The notes: generated by a model from the sequence alone, not told the origin. A stretch of DNA of 64,000 nt from Sinobaca qinghaiensis (GCF_003610495.1 NZ_RAPK01000011.1:248001-312000); one strand, 5' to 3'. Shown: positions 24,689 through 33,398, counted from the stretch's first letter. Made by a program: numbers and translations.

Positions 24689-26002
24689 TTATATAATCTG
24701 CTGCGTATTAATAAACTGAAGAGAGACCTGCTTGATTTGATGGTGGTCTGTGTCCAGTATTTCCCATCGTTTTCCATCTTGTTCGACCACTTTATTCGGC
24801 TCCAGCGGTACATTATTCATTTGGAGCCAGCCTCCAATGGTGTCGATCTCCTCTTCATTTGAAAAGGTGATACTCAGTTGTTTCTCAATATCATCGAGCA
24901 GAGTCCGCCCGTTAATATGATATAAGCCTTCTTCTACTTTTTGGATATCGGAAACTTCTTCCGTATCAAATTCGTCGCGTATTTCGCCGACAATTTCTTC
25001 TAATATATCTTCCATAGTAACCAGGCCGGCTGTTCCTCCATACTCATCAAGAAGCAGGGCCATGTGCACTCTTTCTTTTTTCATATGAACAAGCACATCC
25101 TGAATGGCGGCATGCTCCGGCATTACCGGAAGGCTCTGCATGTAGTCTCTTAATACAATACGGCGGCCTGCCACATAGTCAATCAGTATTTTCTTTACGT
25201 TTACAAAACCAATGACGTTATCTTTATCGCCGTCTTCTGTGACTGGATAACGAGTATGCTCATGCTCATGGAAAACTTCCAGCATTTCTTCCTGATTCAT
25301 ATCAATCCGAAGCGTATTCATGTCGGTTCGGGGAATCATGATATCCCGGGCGGCCCGTTCATCAAACGCAAAAATATTTTCCATATACTGCAGTTCCGTT
25401 TTATTAATTTCACCACTTTGGAAGCTCTGGGTCATAATGATCTTCAGTTCTTCCTCCGAGTGTGCCTGTTCGTGTCCGGCTGGTTCTACACCAAACATGC
25501 GCAGAAACAGACGTGCTGATCCATTCAATGTCCAGATAAACGGAAACATCAGTTTACCGAACCAGTACAGCGGCGGAGCAAGAAGCAGGGTCATTTTCTC
25601 TGCGTATTGAATAGCCAGTGTTTTTGGCGCTAATTCACCAATTACCACGTGCAGAAAGGTCACGACCGAAAAGGCGATAACAAAGGAAATAATGGTAGCA
25701 AGCGCCTGGGCCGTTCCTAAGCTGTCAAATAAAGGATAAAGCAGGCGTTCTACGGTCGGCTTTCCAAGCCACCCGAGTCCGAGTGCCGTTACGGTAATGC
25801 CAAGCTGGCAGGCAGATAAATAATAGTCAAGCTTCTCAGCCACTTTCTTTGCCTTGTCTGCTTTTTTATTTCCTTCAGCAATCAATTGATCCAGACGCGA
25901 CATACGCACTTTAACAACGGCGAATTCCGATCCTACAAAAAACGCAGTTAACCCTATCAATACAACAACCAATAATAAATTCGTAATCAATATAATATCC
26001 AA
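24689..26002 (-). CDS. CNNM/CorC-family transporter (hemolysin C family)
   Basis: 437 residues: four-helix CNNM membrane domain (about 1-190), two CBS domains (about 200-330, with [11 protein letters not shown] and [28 protein letters not shown]) and a C-terminal CorC/HlyC domain. Family members export or regulate Mg2+ and sometimes other cations; the hemolysin name is historical. The start is TTG 26002 with AAAGGGA upstream. That ribosome site is part of a perfect short hairpin, and a structured leader of about 110 bases lies upstream, so expression is probably controlled through RNA structure. Confidence 0.9.
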   Translation of the reverse strand: MDIILITNLLLVVVLIGLTAFFVGSEFAVVKVRMSRLDQLIAEGNKKADKAKKVAEKLDYYLSACQLGITVTALGLGWLGKPTVERLLYPLFDSLGTAQALATIISFVIAFSVVTFLHVVIGELAPKTLAIQYAEKMTLLLAPPLYWFGKLMFPFIWTLNGSARLFLRMFGVEPAGHEQAHSEEELKIIMTQSFQSGEINKTELQYMENIFAFDERAARDIMIPRTDMNTLRIDMNQEEMLEVFHEHEHTRYPVTEDGDKDNVIGFVNVKKILIDYVAGRRIVLRDYMQSLPVMPEHAAIQDVLVHMKKERVHMALLLDEYGGTAGLVTMEDILEEIVGEIRDEFDTEEVSDIQKVEEGLYHINGRTLLDDIEKQLSITFSNEEEIDTIGGWLQMNNVPLEPNKVVEQDGKRWEILDTDHHQIKQVSLQFINTQQII

Positions 26003-26006
26003 ATAG

Positions 26007-26115
26007 TCCCTTTAAAAGGGATTCACCTCCGTATTTTTTCCACCGGTTCCGTCCCGATGGGATGAATCTGTTTATCTCCGATGCAGGAGCCAGACTCTTT
26101 TTATGGAAAAAGAGT
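26007..26115 (-). ncRNA. Structured 5' leader of the CNNM gene (candidate cis-regulatory RNA)
   Basis: Read on the minus strand, in order: hairpin ACTCTTTTT/AAAAAGAGT (26094-26115), hairpin CTCC-N6-GGAG (26076-26089), then a closed domain GATTCA (26063-26068) paired with TGAATC (26020-26025) that contains a TCCC/GGGA hairpin (26052-26062) and a CCG/CGG helix with an A-rich loop, and lastly TCCCTTT/AAAGGGA (26007-26021), which buries the ribosome site. The layout suggests translational control. It does not match M-box, yybP-ykoY or ydaO well enough for me to name it. Confidence 0.5.
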
Positions 26116-26238
26116 AAACACACACTCTTCGAACACAGTGTTATTCGATGGTATGTTACATGTCAGCCAATCCCTGCCTTTTCATAAAGTAGATTAAATA
26201 TACCACACCTTTATGAAAAAGAAAGGAAAAAGATTGTA

Positions 26239-26258
26239 AATGTTTCGTGACAAACATT
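26239..26258 (-). terminator. Possible weak terminator after tandem usp
   Basis: AATGTTT-N6-AAACATT inverted repeat just after the stop; the minus strand continues TACAATCTTTTT. It could instead be an operator for the downstream CNNM promoter. Confidence 0.35.
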
Positions 26259-26261
26259 CCT

Positions 26262-27176
26262 TTAATCCTCAATAGGCATTAAAAACCTGGGCCGGGCTAC
26301 CAGAACATCACAATCGGCTCTTCGTACGATGCCTTCAGAGACACTTCCCAGCCGTAGTCCCTTTTCTCTACCAGCTCCAACAGCTCCTGCTATAATAAGA
26401 TCCGACTGAAAGCGCACGGCTGTTTCTTTTGGTATCGTATGTTTGGGAGAGCCGTATTCGAGCGTAATCGTCATATCGCTGTTTCCTTTTTCGGCAGCCA
26501 GTTTTTTATACTTCTCCAGCAGCAGTTCTCCATTTTTTAAATACACATCCTGAATATCTTCTTGAAGCTGTTCAAGCGAATGAACTAATGGCGTATGGAG
26601 TACGTGTACAGCAGTAACCTCGGCCTTTTGTGTTTCAGCCAGATCCAGACCGGCCGTAAATGCGTTCACAGCCATAGATGATTCATCAATACATATCAAA
26701 ATCCGCTTATAGTTTTCCAAAGGATTTTTGTTCCGCACTACCAGCACGTCACATTCTGCGCGGTGTGCCATACCGGAAGAGACGCTTCCAAGGACGTACC
26801 GCTCTATTGGGCCAAGTCCCGATGAGCCGGTTACGACTAAATCAATACTGTAAAGCGGAAGAACGTCTTCCGCCATTTTCTTCTGGGGAAAAGGGTCTCG
26901 TTTTATAATGGTTTCCACGTAGGCAAGACCCGCTTGTTCTGCCTGCTTCTTGCTTTCTTTTAAAATATTCAGCCCGTTCTCTACAGCGGCCTGTTTAATT
27001 TCATCACGGAATACAGGCACCCTGCTGTACTCTCTGCTTTCCACTACGTGACAAATGAACAAACGGCTGTTGTGCCGTAAGGCTAGATAAATTCCACGTT
27101 TTAATGCAAGCTCCGCATGCTCCGAACCATCTGTAGCGACTAAAATACGTTTATATCTTTCCACCCTTCCCACCAT
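26262..27176 (-). CDS. Tandem universal stress protein
   Basis: 304 residues, two UspA domains (ILVATDGSEHAE and ILICIDESSMAV), each with the ATP-binding loop (GSSGLGPIERYVLGSVS and GAVGAGREKGLRLGSVS). It is the closest relative of the gene at 6855-7742: they share long stretches such as RLFICHVVES-EYSRVPV-R-EIKQAAVENGL. ATG 27176 is used here; GTG 27164 (VERYKRIL, matching the paralogue's start) is an alternative. The promoter has the same CRP/FNR-type layout as its paralogue, with a perfect TGTGA-N6-TCACA box. Confidence 0.93.
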   Translation of the reverse strand: MVGRVERYKRILVATDGSEHAELALKRGIYLALRHNSRLFICHVVESREYSRVPVFRDEIKQAAVENGLNILKESKKQAEQAGLAYVETIIKRDPFPQKKMAEDVLPLYSIDLVVTGSSGLGPIERYVLGSVSSGMAHRAECDVLVVRNKNPLENYKRILICIDESSMAVNAFTAGLDLAETQKAEVTAVHVLHTPLVHSLEQLQEDIQDVYLKNGELLLEKYKKLAAEKGNSDMTITLEYGSPKHTIPKETAVRFQSDLIIAGAVGAGREKGLRLGSVSEGIVRRADCDVLVARPRFLMPIED

Positions 27177-27199
27177 CTTTAGTCGTATTTGTTCCCTCT

Positions 27200-27242
27200 A
27201 TTATAATAGGAATACTAGTCTCATAATGTGATATGTCTCACA
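27200..27242 (-). promoter_or_regulatory. CRP/FNR-type class II promoter of second tandem usp gene
   Basis: Box TGTGA-N6-TCACA (27227-27242), perfect palindromic halves; 21 bases downstream on the minus strand lies a consensus TATAAT (27200-27205), putting the box at -41.5. Confidence 0.7.
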
Positions 27243-27276
27243 GTACCCACACATTTTCTCAGCATAAAGCATAAAG

Positions 27277-27305
27277 AAAGCCTTGAGGTTTCCCTTCAAG
27301 GCTTT
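27277..27305 (-). terminator. Hairpin after the aldo/keto reductase gene
   Basis: AAAGCCTTGA with a TCAAGGCTTT partner arm; minus strand continues CTTTATGC, a short T run. Confidence 0.6.
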
Positions 27306-27316
27306 CCGTTATGCGT

Positions 27317-28387
27317 TTATTCAATTCCCAGGCTTTTTTTGTATCCTTCCAGATACGTTTTTTCAGATGGCGACGCCTGCTCAAATCCACTCATTGCGCG
27401 GTGCCATAATGGATATATCGGTGCCGGCCGGGCGGCTGCTTCTATTTTTTCTGTTTCTTCTTTAGTAAGAACGATATCAAATGAGGCGATATTTTCACGC
27501 AGCTGCTCTTCATTTCGCGCAGCTATAACAACCGGTCCGACATTCGGCCGGTCCCTTACCCAGGAAAGCGCAGCCTGGGGAACGCTGACGCCGTGGCTGT
27601 CGGCTGCTTCCTGAAGGGTATCGATCACATCATACAGCCGCTCTTTATCCATAACCCATGGCTCCGGCCAGCCTTCACCCTGCCTTGTGTTTTTAGGAGC
27701 CTGCTGATGGCGGTTGATTTTTCCGTTAAGCAGGCCTTCACCCAGCGGACTCCAGATCATTGAACCTACGCCCAGCTCACTGCCGGCTGGAAGCAGTTCA
27801 TACTCAGCTTCCCGTGCTTCCGGGCTGTAGTAAATCTGCTGACAGACCGGTGGAATCAATCCTGCCTGTTCGGCATATGTTACCGTTTTGGCTAAAGCCC
27901 AGCCGCTGTAATTGGAGACACCCCAGTACCTGATTTTTCCGGACTTCACCAGATCCGTCATCGCCTGCACCGTCTCTTCAACAGGTGTCTGGCCATCCCA
28001 GAGATGGACAAAATAAAGATCCAGATAATCCGTGCCGAGACGCTTTAGTGATTGATCAATCGACATTTCCAGATTTATTCTTGATGCACCGCGGGCATTT
28101 GGATTGTCTTCAAAAGGAAAGCCCGTTTTTGAAGTGAGAAGCACTTTTTCCCGGCGCCCTTCAATTGCAGCGCCGAGCACTCTTTCTGCATCCCCTTGAG
28201 AATAAAGGTTTGCAGTATCGAATGCATTGATCCCTGCTTCCAAAGCAATATCCACCATTCGTCTAGCTTCTTCTTCTTTAATATTTCCGGTAGCTTCAAA
28301 ACCATTTGTACCGCTGAAGGGAACAGTTCCTAATATATATTTTGGCATACGCAGGCCTGAATTTCCTAATGTAATATATTCCATCAT
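27317..28387 (-). CDS. Aldo/keto reductase
   Basis: 356 residues, AKR TIM barrel. The catalytic tetrad is visible: Asp in FDTANLY, Tyr in the same motif, Lys in LLTSKTG and His in YFVHLWD; the C-terminal cofactor site [17 protein letters not shown] is also present. It reduces carbonyls with NADPH; the substrate is unknown. It follows the MDR oxidoreductase gene by 21 bases and is surely cotranscribed. ATG 28387 or the adjacent ATG 28384, after AAGGAG. Confidence 0.92.
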   Translation of the reverse strand: MMEYITLGNSGLRMPKYILGTVPFSGTNGFEATGNIKEEEARRMVDIALEAGINAFDTANLYSQGDAERVLGAAIEGRREKVLLTSKTGFPFEDNPNARGASRINLEMSIDQSLKRLGTDYLDLYFVHLWDGQTPVEETVQAMTDLVKSGKIRYWGVSNYSGWALAKTVTYAEQAGLIPPVCQQIYYSPEAREAEYELLPAGSELGVGSMIWSPLGEGLLNGKINRHQQAPKNTRQGEGWPEPWVMDKERLYDVIDTLQEAADSHGVSVPQAALSWVRDRPNVGPVVIAARNEEQLRENIASFDIVLTKEETEKIEAAARPAPIYPLWHRAMSGFEQASPSEKTYLEGYKKSLGIE

Positions 28388-28408
28388 ATCTCTCCTTGGA
28401 TTCGTTTC

Positions 28409-29431
28409 TTATTTTTCATGGGAAATAACAATTTTCCCAAAGAAATTCTGGCTTTTTAAATGTTCATATGCGTCTCTTGCTTTTTCGAATGGATATACTG
28501 TATCTACAATAGGAGTCAATTTATGGGCGCTTATCGCTTTATTCATGGTTTCAAACATATCGCGGTTTCCTACCATGATCGTTCTTGTGCTTGCTTTGCC
28601 GAATAAATCATAGTAATCAATCGCTTCACCTGTTCTGGTAAGAACGCCTATCAATGCCAGCTCTTCTCCTGGAGCCACCGCCTGGATCGACTGCGGAAAG
28701 CTGGCAGGTCCTACCACTTCGACAACACGGTTTACTCCGCCGGGAAGAAGTTCTTTTACTCTTTTTCCCCATTCAGGCGTATCGTTATAGTTAATAATCT
28801 GATCTGATCCCATCTTCTGCAGCTTGTCTGCTTTCCAGCTGCTCGACGTAGTAGAAATGACCTGCAGTCCCAGTGCCTTTGCAAACTGCACCGCAAACAC
28901 AGAAACACCGCCGGTGCCAAGCGTTAATACTGAATCACCGGCTTCTAGTGGAGACGGACCGTGGAGGGCGTTCCAGGCAGTTACTGCAGCACATGGAAGC
29001 GCCGCTCCCTGCTCATACGTCAAATGATCAGGCAGCTTTACCAGCTCTTCCGGATGAATCGCTTTATAATCCATCAGCCAGCCATCGCTGTGAGAACCGT
29101 AAGGCTCCAGATAACCAGGCATTCTTCTGCCGCTGAACCATTCTTTTGTAAAATTGCCGGCTACCCGGTCACCAACTTGAAAACGGCGTACATCGGGACC
29201 TGCTTCCACAATCTCCCCTGCTCCATCAGACAGCTGAACCGTATTTTCGTTTAATTTACCGGGATAATTACCCTCAGCCAGTGCAAGATCACGGTAGTTT
29301 AATGAGGTAGCTTTAACCCGGACCAACACTTCATTACGTCCTATTTCAGGAATGCTTTCTTCGTTCATTTTTAAATGCTCTATACTCCCGGCCTGTTCGA
29401 GCCGAAAGGTGCGGTTTTTATTATCTGTCAT
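28409..29431 (-). CDS. Zinc-independent MDR-family oxidoreductase
   Basis: 340 residues of the medium-chain dehydrogenase/reductase family: GroES-like N-domain (SLNYRDLALAEG) and a Rossmann domain with GTGGVSVFAVQFAKALG. The zinc-ligating cysteines of alcohol dehydrogenases are missing, so it belongs with the quinone-oxidoreductase-like enzymes that use NADPH. It is first in a two-gene operon with the aldo/keto reductase, which suggests joint handling of reactive carbonyls or quinones (inference). ATG 29431 after GGAGG. Confidence 0.9.
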   Translation of the reverse strand: MTDNKNRTFRLEQAGSIEHLKMNEESIPEIGRNEVLVRVKATSLNYRDLALAEGNYPGKLNENTVQLSDGAGEIVEAGPDVRRFQVGDRVAGNFTKEWFSGRRMPGYLEPYGSHSDGWLMDYKAIHPEELVKLPDHLTYEQGAALPCAAVTAWNALHGPSPLEAGDSVLTLGTGGVSVFAVQFAKALGLQVISTTSSSWKADKLQKMGSDQIINYNDTPEWGKRVKELLPGGVNRVVEVVGPASFPQSIQAVAPGEELALIGVLTRTGEAIDYYDLFGKASTRTIMVGNRDMFETMNKAISAHKLTPIVDTVYPFEKARDAYEHLKSQNFFGKIVISHEK

Positions 29432-29487
29432 AATCAGCCTCCTCTACATAGTTACTTTCCTCATATTCCCAACTTAAAAGGCAGTTG

Positions 29488-29527
29488 AAACAGTCCTTCT
29501 TTAATCTCTTTTAAAGAAGGACTGTTT
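29488..29527. other. Strong isolated hairpin in a divergent promoter region
   Basis: AAACAGTCCTTCTTTAA with a perfect complementary arm, followed by TTTTCTATAG on the plus strand. It lies in the 324-base spacer between the divergent MDR and CHRD genes, where no gene ends, so it may be a leader attenuator or the end of a small RNA. Nothing else is seen in this spacer. Confidence 0.45.
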
Positions 29528-29755
29528 TCTATAGAAATACGAAGAACAGCCGTTTCGATAAAGGCCAAAAAAAGGCTGAGGCATTCCATTTTGTTTATTA
29601 ATTTAAAAAATTCTGTTTATTTATGATCCGATATCTTCATTTATTCGTTCCCTCTATAGTTGAATGTTTTTTAACTGATTCATGCATTCAACAAATGAAG
29701 ATCACCGCACGGATCAATATGTTTATTATTTTAAAATCGAAAGGGGATTGTACAA

Positions 29756-30379
29756 ATGAAAAAAAGAGTTGTACTGCCGTTAACGTCCATATTCGCTTTC
29801 ACCGCTTTTGCAGGAACTGCTGCCGCTGATCATGAGGGCCGGGAATTCATGGTCGAATTAACACCTGATGAAGAAACTATGAATGTAGAAAGCGACGCAA
29901 TGGGGCAGGTCCATTTTGAAGTAAGCGAAGATGGGGATTCACTAATGTATTCAATACATGCCGAACATCTTGATGACGCAGTAGCCGGGCATCTCCACAG
30001 TGGAGCTGAAGGAGAGGATGGACCCGTTGAACTGTTCTTATTTGAAAATGACGAACCAATGAATTATGACGGCGAAGTAGCATCCGGCATGCTAACTGAA
30101 GATGACCTTGTTGGTGATATGACGTGGGAAGAAGTATCCATGGGCCTCGTAGCTGGAGAAATTTACGCTAATCTTCATACAGAAGAGTATCCGGACGGCG
30201 AACTGCGCGGCCAGCTTGATCAGGACGCACAGGATGCGGCCATGATGCCCGAAGAAATGCCCCAGACAGGAATGGGCGGAACCGGCAATGGCGACTGGAT
30301 GACGGCTTTCTGGGCTAGTATAACAGCTCTTGCCGGAGGAACAGCCGCTTTGTTTATCCGGAGAAAAAATCAGGCTTAA
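29756..30379 (+). CDS. CHRD-domain surface protein with sortase-type anchor
   Basis: 207 residues. A Sec signal peptide (cleavage near TAAADH), one CHRD domain (about 28-160; GHLHSGAEGEDGPV, GEIYANLHTEEYPDGELRGQL) and a C-terminal sorting signal: MPQTG, a hydrophobic helix (FWASITALAGGTAALFI) and RRKNQA. MPQTG deviates from LPXTG at its first residue but the tripartite signal is otherwise standard, so cell-wall anchoring by a sortase is likely. CHRD proteins are beta-barrels of uncertain role, found in extracellular proteins. ATG 29756 after GAAAGGGG. Confidence 0.88.
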   Translation: MKKRVVLPLTSIFAFTAFAGTAAADHEGREFMVELTPDEETMNVESDAMGQVHFEVSEDGDSLMYSIHAEHLDDAVAGHLHSGAEGEDGPVELFLFENDEPMNYDGEVASGMLTEDDLVGDMTWEEVSMGLVAGEIYANLHTEEYPDGELRGQLDQDAQDAAMMPEEMPQTGMGGTGNGDWMTAFWASITALAGGTAALFIRRKNQA

Positions 30380-30384
30380 CCACA

Positions 30385-30420
30385 AAAAAGGAAAAAGCAG
30401 CAATCTGCTTTTTCCTTTTT
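30385..30420. terminator. Bidirectional terminator
   Basis: AAAAAGGAAAAAGCAG / CTGCTTTTTCCTTTTT perfect stem, four-base loop, between convergent genes. Confidence 0.9.
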
Positions 30421-30433
30421 GATTTAATGAGAA

Positions 30434-31246
30434 TTAAATGTGAACCGTTACATCGCCGTCTTCACGCAGCTGATCGATCAGCTCCTGGGCACTTTCTGCC
30501 TGTTTCTGTGTAATTAGCTGCTCTTCGATCTGTTCACGGTCAGGTTCCGGCATTTCAGGAGCTTCTTCCCCGGACTGCTCTGCCATAGCAGCCTGCTGCT
30601 CTTCCGTCTGGGCAATAGCTTCATCTATTTCTTCATCCGTTACTTCAAGGTCCTCGGATTCTTCTTCAATTAATTGTTCTACTTTAATGGACTGTTCCAC
30701 TTCTGAACGGAATTCATCCTCCGTGTATCCTTGGTCCTCCAGTGCCTGCTGATACTCGTCGTCTGATTCAAACTGTTCTTTCTGCTCGGCAATTAAATCA
30801 TCGACTTCCTGTTCGTCCGTGCTGTAATCCCGTTCGTCTGCTTCCTGAATGAGCAGTTCCTGTCCCACCAATTGATCAGCCGCTGCCTGTTTTAACTCGG
30901 CTTCCATTTCTCCATTTTCATCCTGCTCCTCTAAATTCATGCCCTGCATGGAGTACATGGAAAGCGCTGAAGTGTACGCTACCTCAAATTCATCCTTTGT
31001 TACTTCTTCGCCATTCACATCGGCCACAACGTCCGGCACATCGTCCAGATTAGGTTCAGGTTGTTCCGGCTGTTCTGCCTGCTCAGATTGAGCCGCCTCA
31101 TCGCCTTCGGCCGCCTGCTCTTCCTGTTGTGCTTCCTGACCGCTTTCATCTGCGCTGCCCGCTTCTTCTTCCGATTCACCGCCGCAGGCTGTAATTACTG
31201 ATAAGGAAACGGCTGTAAATGCCGTAAGTATCCATTTTTTACTCAT
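30434..31246 (-). CDS. SurA N-terminal-domain lipoprotein
   Basis: 270 residues. Lipobox VITACG (Cys21), an extremely acidic Glu/Gln-rich linker (about 22-70), then a SurA_N chaperone domain (VVADVNGEEVTKDEFEVAY, helical KQAAADQLVGQELLIQEAD, DEFRSEVEQSIKVEQLI). Length and the absence of a parvulin core (no rotamase motifs) separate it from full PrsA, so it is a PrsA/SurA-like chaperone without isomerase activity. The acidity is what is expected for a surface protein in a halophile. ATG 31246 after AAGGGG. Confidence 0.88.
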   Translation of the reverse strand: MSKKWILTAFTAVSLSVITACGGESEEEAGSADESGQEAQQEEQAAEGDEAAQSEQAEQPEQPEPNLDDVPDVVADVNGEEVTKDEFEVAYTSALSMYSMQGMNLEEQDENGEMEAELKQAAADQLVGQELLIQEADERDYSTDEQEVDDLIAEQKEQFESDDEYQQALEDQGYTEDEFRSEVEQSIKVEQLIEEESEDLEVTDEEIDEAIAQTEEQQAAMAEQSGEEAPEMPEPDREQIEEQLITQKQAESAQELIDQLREDGDVTVHI

Positions 31247-31323
31247 TTGAAAAACCCCTTTTCTATTCAGTCTCCCACGGAGTGTGACATTTGTTTATGT
31301 TGAGACTGTGTCAGGAATTGAAT

Positions 31324-31866
31324 TTATTTGGATTTATTCTCCCATTTTATCCATTCTTCTTCCAAAATGCTCATTTCCCACAGGCTCCAATAGGAGTCAC
31401 CTGTTTTTCTTATATCCCTTAGCAGACCTTCTTTTTGAAAACCGGCTTTTTCATATACAGCAATTGCCGGAGTGTTAAAATCAAATACTCCCAGGCTGAC
31501 CCGATGCAGGCGGAGTTCCTGAAATGCTGTGTCCAGTGTTTCGTTTATCATGATTTCGGCTGCTCCTCTGCCTCTCCAACGTTCATGGATAAGCACTTTA
31601 CCTATTCTCGCGGAACGATTTTTTAAATCTATGCTTCCAAGTGCAATATGTCCGACAGGGCTGCCGCTTTTTTTATCTACAGCTGTATATATACGCGCTG
31701 AAGCATTCGGCTCTTCAGCCGTGGTTCTATAGGTTTCGAGCTGCTCGATTGTTAATGGATAATCAAATGAAGGGCCCGCCCACTGCATCAGAAAATCGGC
31801 ACTTGTAACGGCATCGAGCAGCTGTTGAAAATGTATTGGTTGGAACGGAATTAATTTAATAGTCAC
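31324..31866 (-). CDS. GNAT-family N-acetyltransferase
   Basis: 180 residues, GNAT fold of the RimJ/RimL type: LIPFQPIHFQQL at the N-terminus, IGKVLIHERWRGRGAAEIMIN (acetyl-CoA loop R-G-R-G-A) and RVSLGVFDFNTPAIAVYEKAGFQKEG. GTG 31866 is spaced correctly from AAAGGAG; the TTG further upstream overlaps that site. Acceptor unknown. Confidence 0.9.
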   Translation of the reverse strand: MTIKLIPFQPIHFQQLLDAVTSADFLMQWAGPSFDYPLTIEQLETYRTTAEEPNASARIYTAVDKKSGSPVGHIALGSIDLKNRSARIGKVLIHERWRGRGAAEIMINETLDTAFQELRLHRVSLGVFDFNTPAIAVYEKAGFQKEGLLRDIRKTGDSYWSLWEMSILEEEWIKWENKSK

Positions 31867-31927
31867 AGCCAGTCTCCTTTTCAAGTAAGATAATAGTTAT
31901 GCCGTCAAATTTAAGAATAACCAAAAA

Positions 31928-31954
31928 ATCTCTCCTGATATAAACAGGAGAGAT
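31928..31954 (-). terminator. Terminator of the 61-aa gene
   Basis: ATCTCTCCTG/CAGGAGAGAT stem followed by six T on the minus strand. Confidence 0.85.
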
Positions 31955-31961
31955 GTTGTGC

Positions 31962-32147
31962 TTATTTATTTTTTTTAAAGTCGGAAATAAACCGCTGAAA
32001 CATCTCTTTTGTCATGCCGTCTTCAATCAGCTCATGCATCACATCAAGCCATTCCTGTTCTATTTCGACTGTATGGGTAAGCCTGCCCTCTTTTGTATCC
32101 TGACTCGGTACGTTCACCATGAAATGTTTAACTATATTGTCTCCCAT
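31962..32147 (-). CDS. Small hypothetical protein
   Basis: 61 residues, soluble, charged, with a predicted helical second half (WLDVMHELIEDGMTKEMFQRFISDFKK). AAAGGA precedes ATG 32147 and the gene has its own strong terminator, so it is very likely expressed. Not recognised; no partner gene. Confidence 0.65.
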   Translation of the reverse strand: MGDNIVKHFMVNVPSQDTKEGRLTHTVEIEQEWLDVMHELIEDGMTKEMFQRFISDFKKNK

Positions 32148-32298
32148 TTGCTAGTCCTTTCTTTTCATCCATTATCGCGTTTTAGATCATAAACCAGTAT
32201 GTAAAATGCATATTTTAAGAATAGTTACGATTTATTACTATTTTATGTTATTAGACTGCCTTTGTCAAAAAAATTTCTACTGGTACTTAAACAATAAA

Positions 32299-32325
32299 AG
32301 CACCTCTCAAATTTAGAGAAGTGCT
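32299..32325 (-). terminator. Terminator of the gat operon
   Basis: AGCACCTCTC/GAGAAGTGCT stem with one mismatch and TTTTATTG on the minus strand. Confidence 0.75.
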
Positions 32326-32331
32326 CAACTT

Positions 32332-33381
32332 TTATGTTTCCGGATAAAATAACACTTTAATATGACCGCCTCTGCGATGGAACAGGTCATCGAAAACCTT
32401 CGGCCCTTCGTCCAGAGAATAGCGGTGGTTAATCATCGGGCCGCTTTGAATCTGTCCAGTGCCCATATAGTACATCGCTGCATCCCACTCCCGTCCTGGG
32501 AAAGGAGAGGATACTCCATTCCAGGAACCGAAAACACTCAGCTCGTTTCTCACGATTTTTTCGAAATAGAAACGTTCAATCGTAATATCGGCGTAAGGTA
32601 TGCCTAGAAAGACAACTTCGCCGCCTTTTTTAGGAAGAGCGAATATCTGTGCTGATGTAATCGGCGATCCTGCCGACTCTACAGCAAGGTTTACTCCCAC
32701 GCCATTCGTGTGCTCCAGGATTTTTTCATGAGGCAGGCCTTCCAGCGAATTAACGAGTACATCGGCGCCCAGCTCTTTTGCAGCTTCCAGTTTTGCTTCA
32801 TCAATATCGATGGCAAATATTGTTTTTGCTCCAAAAATACGGGCCCACTGTACGGCCAGTAGGCCGATGCTTCCGCATCCCATAACAGCTACGGTATCGC
32901 CCGGCTTCACGTTTGTTTTATAAAACCCGTGAGCGACCACAGCAGCAGGCTCCAACAATGCTGCTGTATCAAAATCCACCTGTTCGGGAATTTTAATTAC
33001 ATTTTCTTCCGGCAGTTTTACTTTTTCCGCGTAAGAACCAGGATGCCTGGCTCCTATAACGGTCAGCTTTTCACACTGGGAGAATTCACCCTTTTGACAG
33101 CTTAGACATACGCCGCAGTAGAAGGCAGGGCATCCGGCTACTTTATCGCCTTTTCTTACCCGCTCTACATCGGCTCCGACTTCTACAACCTCGCCGGCAA
33201 ATTCATGCCCAAACGTCATACCTTCTATATATGGCCCAAGTTTATTGAATCTTGAGATATCAGAGCCGCAGATCCCGGCAGCCTTAACTTTAATAATCAC
33301 ATCATCCGGAGCCGTAATGACGGGCTCACTGGTTTCTTCACAGCGAATATCCTGGATGCCATACAGATTTAACGCCTTCAT
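32332..33381 (-). CDS. gatD: Galactitol-1-phosphate 5-dehydrogenase
   Basis: 349 residues, zinc-dependent MDR enzyme. The catalytic zinc site is GICGSD and GHEFAGE; a structural zinc site follows in CPAFYCGVCLSCQKGEFSQC; the NAD fold shows VMGCGSIGLLAVQWARIFGA. Sequence and operon context (galactitol-type PTS) point to oxidation of galactitol 1-phosphate (or a related polyol phosphate) to tagatose 6-phosphate. It is last in the operon, 17 bases after a small membrane protein gene; ATG 33381 after AAGGAGG. Confidence 0.85.
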   Translation of the reverse strand: MKALNLYGIQDIRCEETSEPVITAPDDVIIKVKAAGICGSDISRFNKLGPYIEGMTFGHEFAGEVVEVGADVERVRKGDKVAGCPAFYCGVCLSCQKGEFSQCEKLTVIGARHPGSYAEKVKLPEENVIKIPEQVDFDTAALLEPAAVVAHGFYKTNVKPGDTVAVMGCGSIGLLAVQWARIFGAKTIFAIDIDEAKLEAAKELGADVLVNSLEGLPHEKILEHTNGVGVNLAVESAGSPITSAQIFALPKKGGEVVFLGIPYADITIERFYFEKIVRNELSVFGSWNGVSSPFPGREWDAAMYYMGTGQIQSGPMINHRYSLDEGPKVFDDLFHRRGGHIKVLFYPET

Positions 33382-33398
33382 TGTTTTTTTCCTCCTTT

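Noticed and set aside
26007-26115. Assignment of the CNNM leader to the M-box or ydaO riboswitch
   Set aside because: Parts resemble each (a GGCTCC..GGAG hairpin; GGGACGGAACC and GGTGAATC), but the remaining conserved regions of either class are missing, so no name is justified.
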